From: Planctomycetaceae bacterium
Lineage (GTDB): Bacteria > Planctomycetota > Phycisphaerae > Phycisphaerales > SM1A02
Assembly: GCA_002737585.1 (NCBI GenBank)
Contig: NSIA01000178.1
Coordinates: 1 to 9,046 of the forward strand
Direction of reading: 5' to 3'
DNA: 9,046 nucleotides
The notes under the pieces were generated by a model that was not told the origin of the DNA, did not search any database, and saw only the letters and a program-made list of their open reading frames with translations. The position numbers and the translations under genes were made by a program. Positions 1 through 7,480 of this stretch are shown in pieces (positions within the stretch are counted from its first letter, which is position 1; each line of letters opens with the position of its first letter).

Positions 1-1
1 G

Positions 2-3000
2 GGTTCACTCACCTTTACCGGCAACGTGCAAGGCACCGGCGACCTCGTAGTCACCTCCGGCGGAAGCGTGGGAACGGTGAACTTGGCGTTCAGCACCGGG
101 TCCTTTGATGGCCACACCGTCATTGACGGCACCAGCGCCAACATCGACACACAGAATTCGGTCGGTCTTCAGGGGCTGACGCTCAATAGCGGTGCCGTCA
201 CGGTGGGCACCGCGCTGACACTCGCAGCTAGTCAAGCATTTGATGTGAACGGCACCTCGAGCCTCACGGGCAGTGCCCCGGGTCTCACGGCATTCACACT
301 CGATGGGGCGATGTCCGGAACTGGCAGCTTGGCGCTGAGCGGCATCAATCTGAACGTCAACGGCACTACTTCAACGTTCACCGGTGCGCTCACGCTCGCG
401 GGCACCGTTGGCAGCGAGTCCACCCTCACCACCACGAATGGTGCATGGCTCAGCAACCTGGGTTCGCTGACCATGGCGAACAACACGTCGCTCACCTATT
501 CGGGCGCTGATGCCGCCACGTACGGCGGTGCGCTCGTCACTGGCGCTACCGCGGGCGATCGCGCCTTGATCTTCACGTCCGGCACCGGCACCGGCGACCT
601 CACCCTGAGCGGGACGGTGTCGGGCACCGGCGACCTGGTCATCGGTGCGGCCAGCGGCTCAACCGCTCAGACCACGCTGGCCTTCACATCCGGCACGCTC
701 ACCGGTCGCACCGTCATCGAAGACGCAAACGTCGCCATCAATACGCAGGCATCGATCGGTGACGCGGGCCTCTCGCTCACCGGCGCCACTGTCACGCTCG
801 GAACGGACATCACGCTCGGTGTGGCGCAGGATCTAACGATCTCCACCGCCTCCTCGATCTCCGGTCCCGCTGGCGGTGCAAACACCGCGTTCACCCTGAA
901 TTCCGCCATGAGCGGCACTGGCAACCTGGCTCTTGATCATGTCAGCATGAACGTCGGCGGTGCCACCTCTACGTACACCGGCGCACTCACGCTCGCGGGC
1001 GCTTCGACGCTCACCACCTCCAACCAGCAGTGGCTGACCAACGTCGCGTCGATCAACCTTGGCAACGAAACATCGCTGATCTATGACGGCATCGTGGCAG
1101 GCAACTACTCCGGTCCGTTGAACGCCACCGGCGCGTCGGCCACCATTGCCACTTCCGGCGCGACTGCCGCCGACTTCCGCGTCGACGGTACGGTGACCGC
1201 TACGGGAGATCTGGTTGTCTCTGCACTCGACGGTTCCACAGCCACCACCACGCTGGCCTTTGACAGCACCAGCAGCATCACCGGCCAGACCATCATCGAC
1301 AGCGCCAAGGCGAAGATCGATACCGCGTTCTCCGTGGGCGGCGCCGGCCTCGCACTGACTGACGGCGATCTCACGCTCGGCACCGCGCTGACCCTCGGTT
1401 CCGGCCAGGCATTCGCCGTGAACGGCACCTCGAGCCTCACCGGCAGCGGCAGCGCCAACACGGCGTTCACCGTCAACGAGGCAATGTCCGGCACGGGTGC
1501 GCTGACAGTCTCGGGCGTTGATCTCTCGGTCGGCGCAGCCACGTCCACGTTTACCGGCGGCATCGCGCTGCAGGCCGGCTCCACCGCCACCACGAGTAAC
1601 GCCGCGTGGATCAGCAGCCTCACTTCGCTCACACTGAACGCTGATGCCACGGCGACGCAGTTCACCTACACCGGCAACGCCTCGGCTACCTATGCGGGCA
1701 CACTGATCTCGGGCGGCACCGCTGAAGCCACCGTGGCCACATCCGGTGCGGGCACCGGCGCGCTCAGTTTCACCGGCACCGTTGATGGCAGCGGCGACCT
1801 GGTCTTCAAGGCGCTCTCTGGTTCCACCGCCACCACCACGCTGGCCTTCAGTGCAAGCACCTTCACCGGCACCACGGTGATTGACACCATGTCTGCGGCC
1901 GTGAACACGCAAGCATCCGTGGGCGGCGCTGGTATGCGCATCTTGGGTTCGCAGGTGGACATCGGCGCGGACCTGTCGCTCGGTTCCGCGCAGTCACTCA
2001 CGATCGGCGGAACCACCACGCTCACCGGCACATCTGCGGGGACCACCACGCTGGCAGTCGATGGCGGCCTCAACGTGTCGGGCGCCTCCGCCAATCTGAC
2101 GCTCTCGCAACTCAGTGCGTCATTTGGATCGGGCGGCACATCAAATTTCGTTGGCGATGTCACGCTCACTTCTGGATCCGCGCTCTCCCTGACTGACGGC
2201 GCCGATCTGAGTGACGCCTCGGTCTTCTCCGACGCGCTGAACTCCGGCGGCGCAGTGACCGTCGGCGGCGACGGCACGCTGGCCCGCATCGGCAGCGTCG
2301 GCAACGCGTTCAAGGGTCTGCTCAATCCGGGCGACCGCAATAATGCTGGTTCTTCAACGCTCACTGTCACTGGTGATGTCATCCTTGATGCAACCTCCAC
2401 GGCCAGCTGGTACCTGCTTGATTCCAGCGGCAAGGCCGATCGCCTCGACGCTGGCGGTTCGTTCACCCTCAACGGTTCCGCGGCCAAGATTGTCTATGAC
2501 GCTGATTTCTATTCCGGCACCTTCATCCCCGCCTCCGGCGTCACCGTCGATTACGTGATGGCCACCGCCGGCACCTTGAACGGCACGTTCAGCACGGTGG
2601 ACGTGGTCACTGTCGATCCACTCACCGGCCTTGCCACCGACCACGCGGTGAATGCCAACGGCTCCACGTACTTCATGGGTGGTGCGTTTGAGGTGAGTTA
2701 CGCGGGCAATGAATTCAGTCTGCAGATCATTGGTCAGGGCGGCTCGTATCCGCTGGCCGCTGGCACCACCAGCACCAATGTTGTTGTGGATGTGCAGACG
2801 GGTAACGGTACGGTCCGCCGCAATGCCAATGTCGGCACAGTGAACAACAGTCAAATCAATGCATCGGCGGCAGCGATCACCGCGATCGCCACTGGTCCAT
2901 CCGGTACGGATGAGCAGTACGTCGCTACGCAGATGTTGCTCCTCACGCCCGGCGCGTTCGCAAGTTCTGATGTGGCGCTTTCCAACGCAGCCAATCCGTA

Positions 3001-4075
3001 CGCGCTGCCCAACGTCACCATGAACCAGCTCTTCCAAGCTGGAAACGTAGCTATGAAGCGACTGATGCAACTGCGCGAAAGTACTACGCCAACGCCAGTC
3101 GCTCCGCTGCTGAGTTCCAAGGGCGGCGTGACCGATCAGGAATCACTGTCCGCTGGCTCGGCTGTTGTCACTGGCAACTCGTTCACCAGTTTCGGCGCGC
3201 CGTTGAACGGTCCAACTCCTGATGATGGTGCTCGGTGGTGGTCGCGCGGTTACGGATTCACCAACAGTGTCAGTGATGACACATGGGCAAAGACCAGCTA
3301 TAGCTCGGCCACCGGCGGCCTCATGTTTGGCGCCGACATGGTGCTTGGCAAGGGATTCATCGCGGGTGCGTTCATCGGTTACATGCCCGGAACGGTTGAC
3401 ATCACCGGCGGCTTGGTGGATGAGACGGACACCATCAACGGTGCGAACGTCGGCATCTACGGCAGTTGGGTCCCGGATTCTGGCCAGTGGTACGTGGAGG
3501 CTGCCGCGCAGGGCGGCTACGCGGGCGTTGACCGCACGCGCGACCTGTATATCCCGGGCGTTGTGCGTACGGCCACATCGGACAATTCGCTGTGGGCGGC
3601 TTCGGTGAACTCTGAGATCGGCATGAACATTCGTATCGGTGGCGATATGTTCGTGCAGCCATACGCGTCGGTGGCTGCTGGTTACGTTGGTCAAAGTTCG
3701 TACACAGAGCAGGGTGCTGGCAGCGCAAACTTGGATGTTTCAAGCCAAAGCGCCGTCATGTTGCAGCCAACGATTGGCTCACGCGTCATGCATACGTTGC
3801 GCCTCGATCGTGATGTGTTGACGCCGTACATTGGCAGCGCGTTCATCGCCAACGTGCCGATCGGTGATTGGGATGTCACGGCTACTAACGCGTACAGCGC
3901 AACACCTGGTTACTCCGTGTACGGCAGTCCAGAGACGCGTTACGGTGTCAGCTTTGAGGCTGGTGTTGAGTTTGCGTCGTACAAGGGAGTCACCGCGTAC
4001 TGCTCGTTCAACGGTATGCAGTTTGAAAACGAGCAACAGTACGGCGGCCAAATCGGCGTCATCGTTCCCTTCTAA
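2..4075 (+). CDS. Autotransporter (type Va secretion), C-terminal part, 5' end outside window
   Basis: The reading frame is open to the window edge (first full codon at base 2), so the real start and signal peptide lie upstream; the first internal ATG at 26 is not a credible start. The visible 1357 residues are rich in Gly, Thr, Ser and Ala. Bases 32 to about 2260 hold four passenger repeats. From about 2290 to 2720 follows a typical autotransporter beta-helix ending (LLNPGD, then LTVTGDVILD, then a KADRLDAGGSFTLNG stretch). A helix-rich linker lies at about 2860-3090. Bases 3233-4072 (about 280 residues) match an autotransporter beta-barrel: alternating aromatic and Gly strands starting RWWSRGYGF and ending GVIVPF with C-terminal Phe, the usual signal for outer-membrane assembly. 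The only Cys is in the barrel (4001-4003), as expected for a secreted passenger. By family, the barrel inserts in the outer membrane and exposes the passenger outside. The passenger's target is unknown; adhesion is a guess. Confidence 0.88.
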   Translation, partial: GSLTFTGNVQGTGDLVVTSGGSVGTVNLAFSTGSFDGHTVIDGTSANIDTQNSVGLQGLTLNSGAVTVGTALTLAASQAFDVNGTSSLTGSAPGLTAFTLDGAMSGTGSLALSGINLNVNGTTSTFTGALTLAGTVGSESTLTTTNGAWLSNLGSLTMANNTSLTYSGADAATYGGALVTGATAGDRALIFTSGTGTGDLTLSGTVSGTGDLVIGAASGSTAQTTLAFTSGTLTGRTVIEDANVAINTQASIGDAGLSLTGATVTLGTDITLGVAQDLTISTASSISGPAGGANTAFTLNSAMSGTGNLALDHVSMNVGGATSTYTGALTLAGASTLTTSNQQWLTNVASINLGNETSLIYDGIVAGNYSGPLNATGASATIATSGATAADFRVDGTVTATGDLVVSALDGSTATTTLAFDSTSSITGQTIIDSAKAKIDTAFSVGGAGLALTDGDLTLGTALTLGSGQAFAVNGTSSLTGSGSANTAFTVNEAMSGTGALTVSGVDLSVGAATSTFTGGIALQAGSTATTSNAAWISSLTSLTLNADATATQFTYTGNASATYAGTLISGGTAEATVATSGAGTGALSFTGTVDGSGDLVFKALSGSTATTTLAFSASTFTGTTVIDTMSAAVNTQASVGGAGMRILGSQVDIGADLSLGSAQSLTIGGTTTLTGTSAGTTTLAVDGGLNVSGASANLTLSQLSASFGSGGTSNFVGDVTLTSGSALSLTDGADLSDASVFSDALNSGGAVTVGGDGTLARIGSVGNAFKGLLNPGDRNNAGSSTLTVTGDVILDATSTASWYLLDSSGKADRLDAGGSFTLNGSAAKIVYDADFYSGTFIPASGVTVDYVMATAGTLNGTFSTVDVVTVDPLTGLATDHAVNANGSTYFMGGAFEVSYAGNEFSLQIIGQGGSYPLAAGTTSTNVVVDVQTGNGTVRRNANVGTVNNSQINASAAAITAIATGPSGTDEQYVATQMLLLTPGAFASSDVALSNAANPYALPNVTMNQLFQAGNVAMKRLMQLRESTTPTPVAPLLSSKGGVTDQESLSAGSAVVTGNSFTSFGAPLNGPTPDDGARWWSRGYGFTNSVSDDTWAKTSYSSATGGLMFGADMVLGKGFIAGAFIGYMPGTVDITGGLVDETDTINGANVGIYGSWVPDSGQWYVEAAAQGGYAGVDRTRDLYIPGVVRTATSDNSLWAASVNSEIGMNIRIGGDMFVQPYASVAAGYVGQSSYTEQGAGSANLDVSSQSAVMLQPTIGSRVMHTLRLDRDVLTPYIGSAFIANVPIGDWDVTATNAYSATPGYSVYGSPETRYGVSFEAGVEFASYKGVTAYCSFNGMQFENEQQYGGQIGVIVPF
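32..2260 (+). repeat. Four degenerate tandem repeats in the autotransporter passenger
   Basis: Units begin at a G-[TS/AT]-GDL motif at 32, 623, 1199 and 1787, giving periods of 591, 576 and 588 bases (197, 192 and 196 residues). The fourth unit decays after about 2100 and fades near 2260. Shared landmarks in each unit are a GSTA.TTLAF strand (first unit only partly), T[VI]I[DE]...[IV][DN]T...S[VI]G..G[LM], and, in the first three, AMSGTG followed by a short strand and a TST[FY]TG motif. The repeats are diverged at both DNA and protein level, so they are old; the motif GTSSLTG is identical in units 1 and 3. The pattern fits a right-handed beta-helix built by duplication of a large block. Confidence 0.85.
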
Positions 4076-4262
4076 AGTCGGCGCCGTTCAACGTTGTCCC
4101 GCGGTTCTCGGTACGCAATCACTGTATTTCTGAACGTGAGTTTCAGATGAAAATTACCGCATTTTTCAGCAAATTCGAGCACCTTCCCTAACTCACGGTC
4201 GTAGGGTTCTTTGCGTCTGAAATGCAATGCAAAAGTTGAAACTCCTACCAAGGGAGAGCGTT
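4076..4262. other. Intergenic gap between autotransporter and cellulase
   Basis: This 187-base gap contains no gene I can support. It is more AT-rich around 4140-4180 than its surroundings. I see no strong hairpin plus T-tract, so transcription from the autotransporter could read through, but a promoter for the cellulase could also lie here; none is clear enough to call. Small inverted repeats are present: TCTGAA/TTCAGA (4129-4134 with 4142-4147) and CGTGAGTT/AACTCACG (4135-4142 with 4190-4197). They overlap, so they could not both form. Confidence 0.5.
4251..4256 (+). promoter_or_regulatory. Ribosome binding site deciding the cellulase start
   Basis: AGGGAG lies 6 bases before the ATG at 4263. 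The in-frame ATG at 4227 has no comparable site, and using it would put 12 mostly polar and charged residues in front of the signal peptide. I therefore take 4263 as the start. Confidence 0.75.
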
Positions 4263-6953
4263 ATGACATTCATATACGGTTCTTTAGCGTGCGTTCTGCT
4301 CACGGCCTCTGCTACCTATGCGGAGACGACCTTCTCGTTCACCAACCAGTGGTCAGGTGGCGGGCAAGGGCTTTTTCATATTACGAATGACACCTCCCAG
4401 CCCATCCAGGGTTGGACCTTGCGGTTTGACTGGAACGCCGAAATCACCAGTGCGTGGAACGGCACCGTGCAGTCGCATGTGGGCAATCAGTACAAGATCG
4501 TCAACGCCGAATACAACGCCACCATCGCGCCTGGCGCGTCCGTTGATGTCGGTTGCGTCGCCAACTTCGCCAGTGCTGACCTATTGCCGACATCGATCAC
4601 TATCGCGCCGTTGGTCCCGTGCCCGGGCGATTTGAACTTGGACTCCAGGGTGGATGCCGTTGATCTTGCGGCCATTTTGGGTAATTGGGGTAGCACCTCC
4701 GCGCTATACGACCCGAATGGTGATGGCGTCACTGGCAGCGCCGACCTCGCAGTGATTCTCGGGTCATGGGGTGACTGCGCGACCGGTGGCGGTGGTACTG
4801 GCGGCGGCGGTGGTGGCGGTGGCGGCGGTGGTGAAGGCGCCACCACTCCGGTCCTGACGAGTCCGGCGACTGCTTATGGAACCGCTGGCTCGGCGTTCAC
4901 CTACCAAATCACTGCGAGCGGCCTACCGACCTCCTTCGGTGCCACTGGATTGCCCGCTGGGCTCTCCGTGAACGCAACGAGCGGACTGATTTCCGGAACT
5001 CCAACAGTTGCGGCAACCACCAGCGTGGTGTTGGCGGCGAGTAACGCAGTCGGCACCGCGAATCAATCGCTGGTGGTCACCATCTCGCCACCGAGTGCGC
5101 CTGGAGATTTCAATTACGCCGAAGTGTTGCAGAAGTCGTTGTACTTCTATGACGCGCAGCGTTCCGGAAATCTGGCTGATGGCTTCCGTGTCGCATGGCG
5201 CGGCGACTCCGCTCTTGCTGACGGGGGCGATGTCGGCATTGATCTGACCGGCGGCTACTACGACGCTGGCGATCACGTGAAATTCGGACTACCGATGGCA
5301 AGCTCGCTCTCGCTGCTTGCGTGGGGTGGCATTGAATATGGCGCGGCGTATGAGCAGACTGGTCAGAAGCTCGCATTGCTTGCGGCGGTTCGCTGGGGAA
5401 CCGACTTCATCATCAAGGCACATCCTTCGGCAAACGTGCTGTACGGACAAGTCGGAAATGGTTCGCTGGACCACAGCTATTGGGGTCCGTGTGAAACCAT
5501 GAACATGGCGCGGCCTTCGTACGCCATCACCGCAGCCAAGCCCGGCTCCGATCTGGCCGGCGAATCCGCGGCAGCCATGGCAGCGGCAAGCATGCTGTTC
5601 CGCAGTACTGACCCCGCATACGCGGACACCTTGCTGGCACACGCCCGCACGTTGTTCAACTTTGCGGACACCTACCGCGGCAAGTACTCCGAATCCATCA
5701 CCGACGCCGCCATTTACTACAACTCGTGGTCTGGCTATTACGACGAGCTTGCATGGAGCGCAGCGTGGTTGTACCGCGCCACCGGCGAGGCGGCGTATCT
5801 GGCGAAGGCGGAGGCGATCTACAGCCAGAACATTGCTGGCCTTCCGTTGCGGTGGACGCACAACTGGGACGACAAGACCTACGGCGTCACGGTGCTGCTC
5901 GCGCAACTCACCGGCAACAGCTCCTACAAGGCTGCGGCTCAAAGGTGGCTGAATTTCTGGACCATTGGTGACAACGGCAGCAGAGTCGCATACACCGCCG
6001 GCGGTTTGGCGTGGCTCGATCAGTGGGGTTCGTTGCGCTATTCGGCCAACACGTCCTTCCTGGCGCTGATCTATGCCGACCGGGTCGGCGATGTCGGCAC
6101 GCGCTACCGCGACTTTGCACGCAACCAGATTGATTACATGCTTGGCAAGAATCCCAATGCGCGCAGTTACGTGGTCGGATTCGGCGTGAATCCGCCAGTG
6201 AATCCGCACCATCGCGGCGCTCATGGGTCTTGGAATGGAAGCATGACGACACCCGCTGCGTCGCGACACATCTTGTACGGAGCGTTGGTTGGTGGTCCAA
6301 GCACCACATCGGATTCGTCGTACACGGACGATCGCAGCAATTACATCTGCAATGAGGTCGCGCTTGACTACAACGCGGGCTTCACCGGTGCGATCGCTCG
6401 ACTTGCACAGGATTCGACGGGCGTTCCAGTGGCGAACTTCCCGCCGGCGTCGGAGCAGGGATCAATCGACGATGAGTTCTTTGTCGAGGCGTCCATTAAT
6501 CAACAAGGCAGCGGCTTCACTGAAATCCGCGCGCTCTTGAACAATCGCTCCGCCTTCCCGGCTGTTGGTTCCAGCACTCTCTCCATCCGTTACTTCGTGG
6601 ATCTCTCTGAGCTGTTTGCAGCCGGCTACGACCAGACATCGGTGGTCGTCAGCGGCAACTACATTCAGAACGGCACTGTGGCACCAGCGTTGAAGGTGTA
6701 CGACGCGGCGCGCAAGTTGTATTACGTCGACGTGAGCTTCGTGGGCACGTACATCGCTCCAGGAACAGGCAGTTCATACTGGCGCGAGGCGCAATTCCGT
6801 ATGGCGCTGAAGACCGGTGTACCGGCTTCTGCGTGGAACGCGGCCAACGATCCTTCCTTCACTGGCCTTGGAGCTGGCAATGCAAACATGATCAAGACCA
6901 GCAAGATTGCGGTGTATGACGATGGATTCCGATTGACGGGAGTGCTTCCGTAA
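4263..6953 (+). CDS. Secreted multimodular GH9 cellulase (CBM2, dockerin-like, Ig-like, GH9, CBM3c)
   Basis: The 896-residue protein hydrolyses beta-1,4-glucan, most likely as a processive endoglucanase outside the cell. Modules in order: signal peptide 1-20 (cleavage after ATYA); CBM2 cellulose-binding domain about 22-117 (W30, W51, W65); two dockerin-type calcium loops about 122-171; Gly-rich linker 175-192; He_PIG-type Ig domain about 197-274 (GLPAGLSVN, GLISGTP); GH9 catalytic domain about 283-715; CBM3c about 737-895. GH9 motifs are complete: WRGDSAL at 312, YYDAGDHVKFGLP with D334 and catalytic base D337, NPHHRGAH at 647-654, and DDRSNYICNEVALDYN with catalytic acid E698. The CBM3c directly behind GH9 is the theme B arrangement that feeds single chains to the active site in known enzymes. 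The gene follows the autotransporter by 187 bases and is ended by a terminator at 7005-7047. An alternative start is at 4227. Family assignment is firm; exact substrate range and processivity are inferred. Confidence 0.95.
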   Translation: MTFIYGSLACVLLTASATYAETTFSFTNQWSGGGQGLFHITNDTSQPIQGWTLRFDWNAEITSAWNGTVQSHVGNQYKIVNAEYNATIAPGASVDVGCVANFASADLLPTSITIAPLVPCPGDLNLDSRVDAVDLAAILGNWGSTSALYDPNGDGVTGSADLAVILGSWGDCATGGGGTGGGGGGGGGGGEGATTPVLTSPATAYGTAGSAFTYQITASGLPTSFGATGLPAGLSVNATSGLISGTPTVAATTSVVLAASNAVGTANQSLVVTISPPSAPGDFNYAEVLQKSLYFYDAQRSGNLADGFRVAWRGDSALADGGDVGIDLTGGYYDAGDHVKFGLPMASSLSLLAWGGIEYGAAYEQTGQKLALLAAVRWGTDFIIKAHPSANVLYGQVGNGSLDHSYWGPCETMNMARPSYAITAAKPGSDLAGESAAAMAAASMLFRSTDPAYADTLLAHARTLFNFADTYRGKYSESITDAAIYYNSWSGYYDELAWSAAWLYRATGEAAYLAKAEAIYSQNIAGLPLRWTHNWDDKTYGVTVLLAQLTGNSSYKAAAQRWLNFWTIGDNGSRVAYTAGGLAWLDQWGSLRYSANTSFLALIYADRVGDVGTRYRDFARNQIDYMLGKNPNARSYVVGFGVNPPVNPHHRGAHGSWNGSMTTPAASRHILYGALVGGPSTTSDSSYTDDRSNYICNEVALDYNAGFTGAIARLAQDSTGVPVANFPPASEQGSIDDEFFVEASINQQGSGFTEIRALLNNRSAFPAVGSSTLSIRYFVDLSELFAAGYDQTSVVVSGNYIQNGTVAPALKVYDAARKLYYVDVSFVGTYIAPGTGSSYWREAQFRMALKTGVPASAWNAANDPSFTGLGAGNANMIKTSKIAVYDDGFRLTGVLP
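4785..4838 (+). repeat. Poly-glycine linker encoded by a GGY codon run
   Basis: Codons 175-192 of the cellulase are almost all GGC or GGT: four Gly, Thr, eleven Gly, Glu, Gly. The run joins the dockerin-like pair to the Ig-like domain and should be a flexible hinge between the cellulose-anchoring and catalytic halves. Such a GGY run can change length by slippage, so its length may vary between strains. Confidence 0.85.
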
Positions 6954-7004
6954 GCGTGCCTTGCACGTGACACGTGTGCGCTGAATAGTTTCATCACCCC
7001 ATAC

Positions 7005-7047
7005 GAGTCCCCTCTTGGCCCCTTCGGCCAACGAGGGGATTCTCTTT
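7005..7047 (+). terminator. Rho-independent terminator after the cellulase
   Basis: A long hairpin: TTGGCC (7015-7020) pairs with GGCCAA (7026-7031) around the loop CCTTC, and TCCCCT (7008-7013) pairs with AGGGGA (7034-7039) after a small internal loop; a few more pairs extend the base. The T-rich run TTCTCTTT follows on the + strand. It lies between the convergent cellulase and ruvX genes. There is no T-run on the other side, so it is best assigned to the cellulase, though the stem could slow transcription from both sides. Confidence 0.85.
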
Positions 7048-7071
7048 ACTGGGTGATCCGAAGAGAGTGAC

Positions 7072-7476
7072 TTATCGAGCGAGGTACGCCTCAAGTATCG
7101 CGCACGCGGCCAGTGCGTCGCGCAGTTCCTTCTTCTCGCGGTGCGTGCGCCCGCTCTGCGACATGCGCTGATCGGCTTCAAAGCTCGAAAGCCGCTCATC
7201 ATGAAAGTGCACTGGTAGGCGAACGCGCGCAGCAATGGCGGCGCCAAACTCACGCGCATCGGTGACGGCGGCGCCTTCCGTTCCATCCATGTTGATGGGT
7301 AAGCCAATCACCAACGCATCGGGTCCATGTCGATCGATGGACTTGGCCAGCGCATCCATCAGCGCCGGTCCGCGCGAAACCATCAACACCTCTACTGGCT
7401 GCACGATGCGCAGCACATCATCGCCTGCCGCCAGGCCGGTTCGCTTTGCACCAAGATCAATCGCCAGGTATCGCAT
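7072..7476 (-). CDS. ruvX: Putative pre-16S rRNA nuclease / Holliday junction resolvase-like protein YqgF
   Basis: A 134-residue protein, a normal length for the YqgF/RuvX family with an RNase H-like fold. In E. coli the family member processes the 5' end of 16S rRNA, and resolvase activity has been proposed; the cellular role here is inferred. Visible motifs are MRYLAIDLGAKRTGLA with D7, LVIGLPINMDGTEG at 56-68, HDERLSSFEA at 92-101 (E94; most members have DERLTT or similar), and KKELRDALAACAILEAYL with D120. The three acidic residues expected for metal binding are present. The start at 7476 was chosen because the family begins directly with this strand; the ATG at 7512 would add 12 residues overlapping manC. 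It begins 4 bases after the manC stop, has no good ribosome binding site at proper spacing, and is probably translated by coupling to manC. Confidence 0.9.
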   Translation of the reverse strand: MRYLAIDLGAKRTGLAAGDDVLRIVQPVEVLMVSRGPALMDALAKSIDRHGPDALVIGLPINMDGTEGAAVTDAREFGAAIAARVRLPVHFHDERLSSFEADQRMSQSGRTHREKKELRDALAACAILEAYLAR

Positions 7477-7480
7477 GAAT

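Noticed and set aside
833..1912. 359-codon open frame on the minus strand, plus several shorter ones, across the autotransporter repeats
   Set aside because: It is antisense to a clear passenger domain. The predicted protein is rich in Gly, Arg, Ala and Glu with no recognisable fold, as expected for a shadow of GC-rich repeats.
32..2260. Periodic repeats considered as a CRISPR array or transposon repeats
   Set aside because: The period is near 590 bases, the units are coding and in frame throughout, and they are diverged along their length. There are no short identical repeats with unique spacers.
4227..4262. Upstream ATG at 4227 as start of the cellulase
   Set aside because: It has no ribosome binding site at proper distance, whereas AGGGAG sits 6 bases before the ATG at 4263, which also gives a normal signal peptide.
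4785..4838. Poly-Gly codon run considered as a frameshift or assembly error
   Set aside because: The frame is continuous on both sides, with recognisable domains before and after. Gly-rich linkers are normal in multimodular secreted enzymes.
5289..6269. 326-codon open frame on the minus strand opposite the GH9 domain
   Set aside because: It is antisense to a well-conserved catalytic domain. Its composition is that of a reverse-frame shadow.
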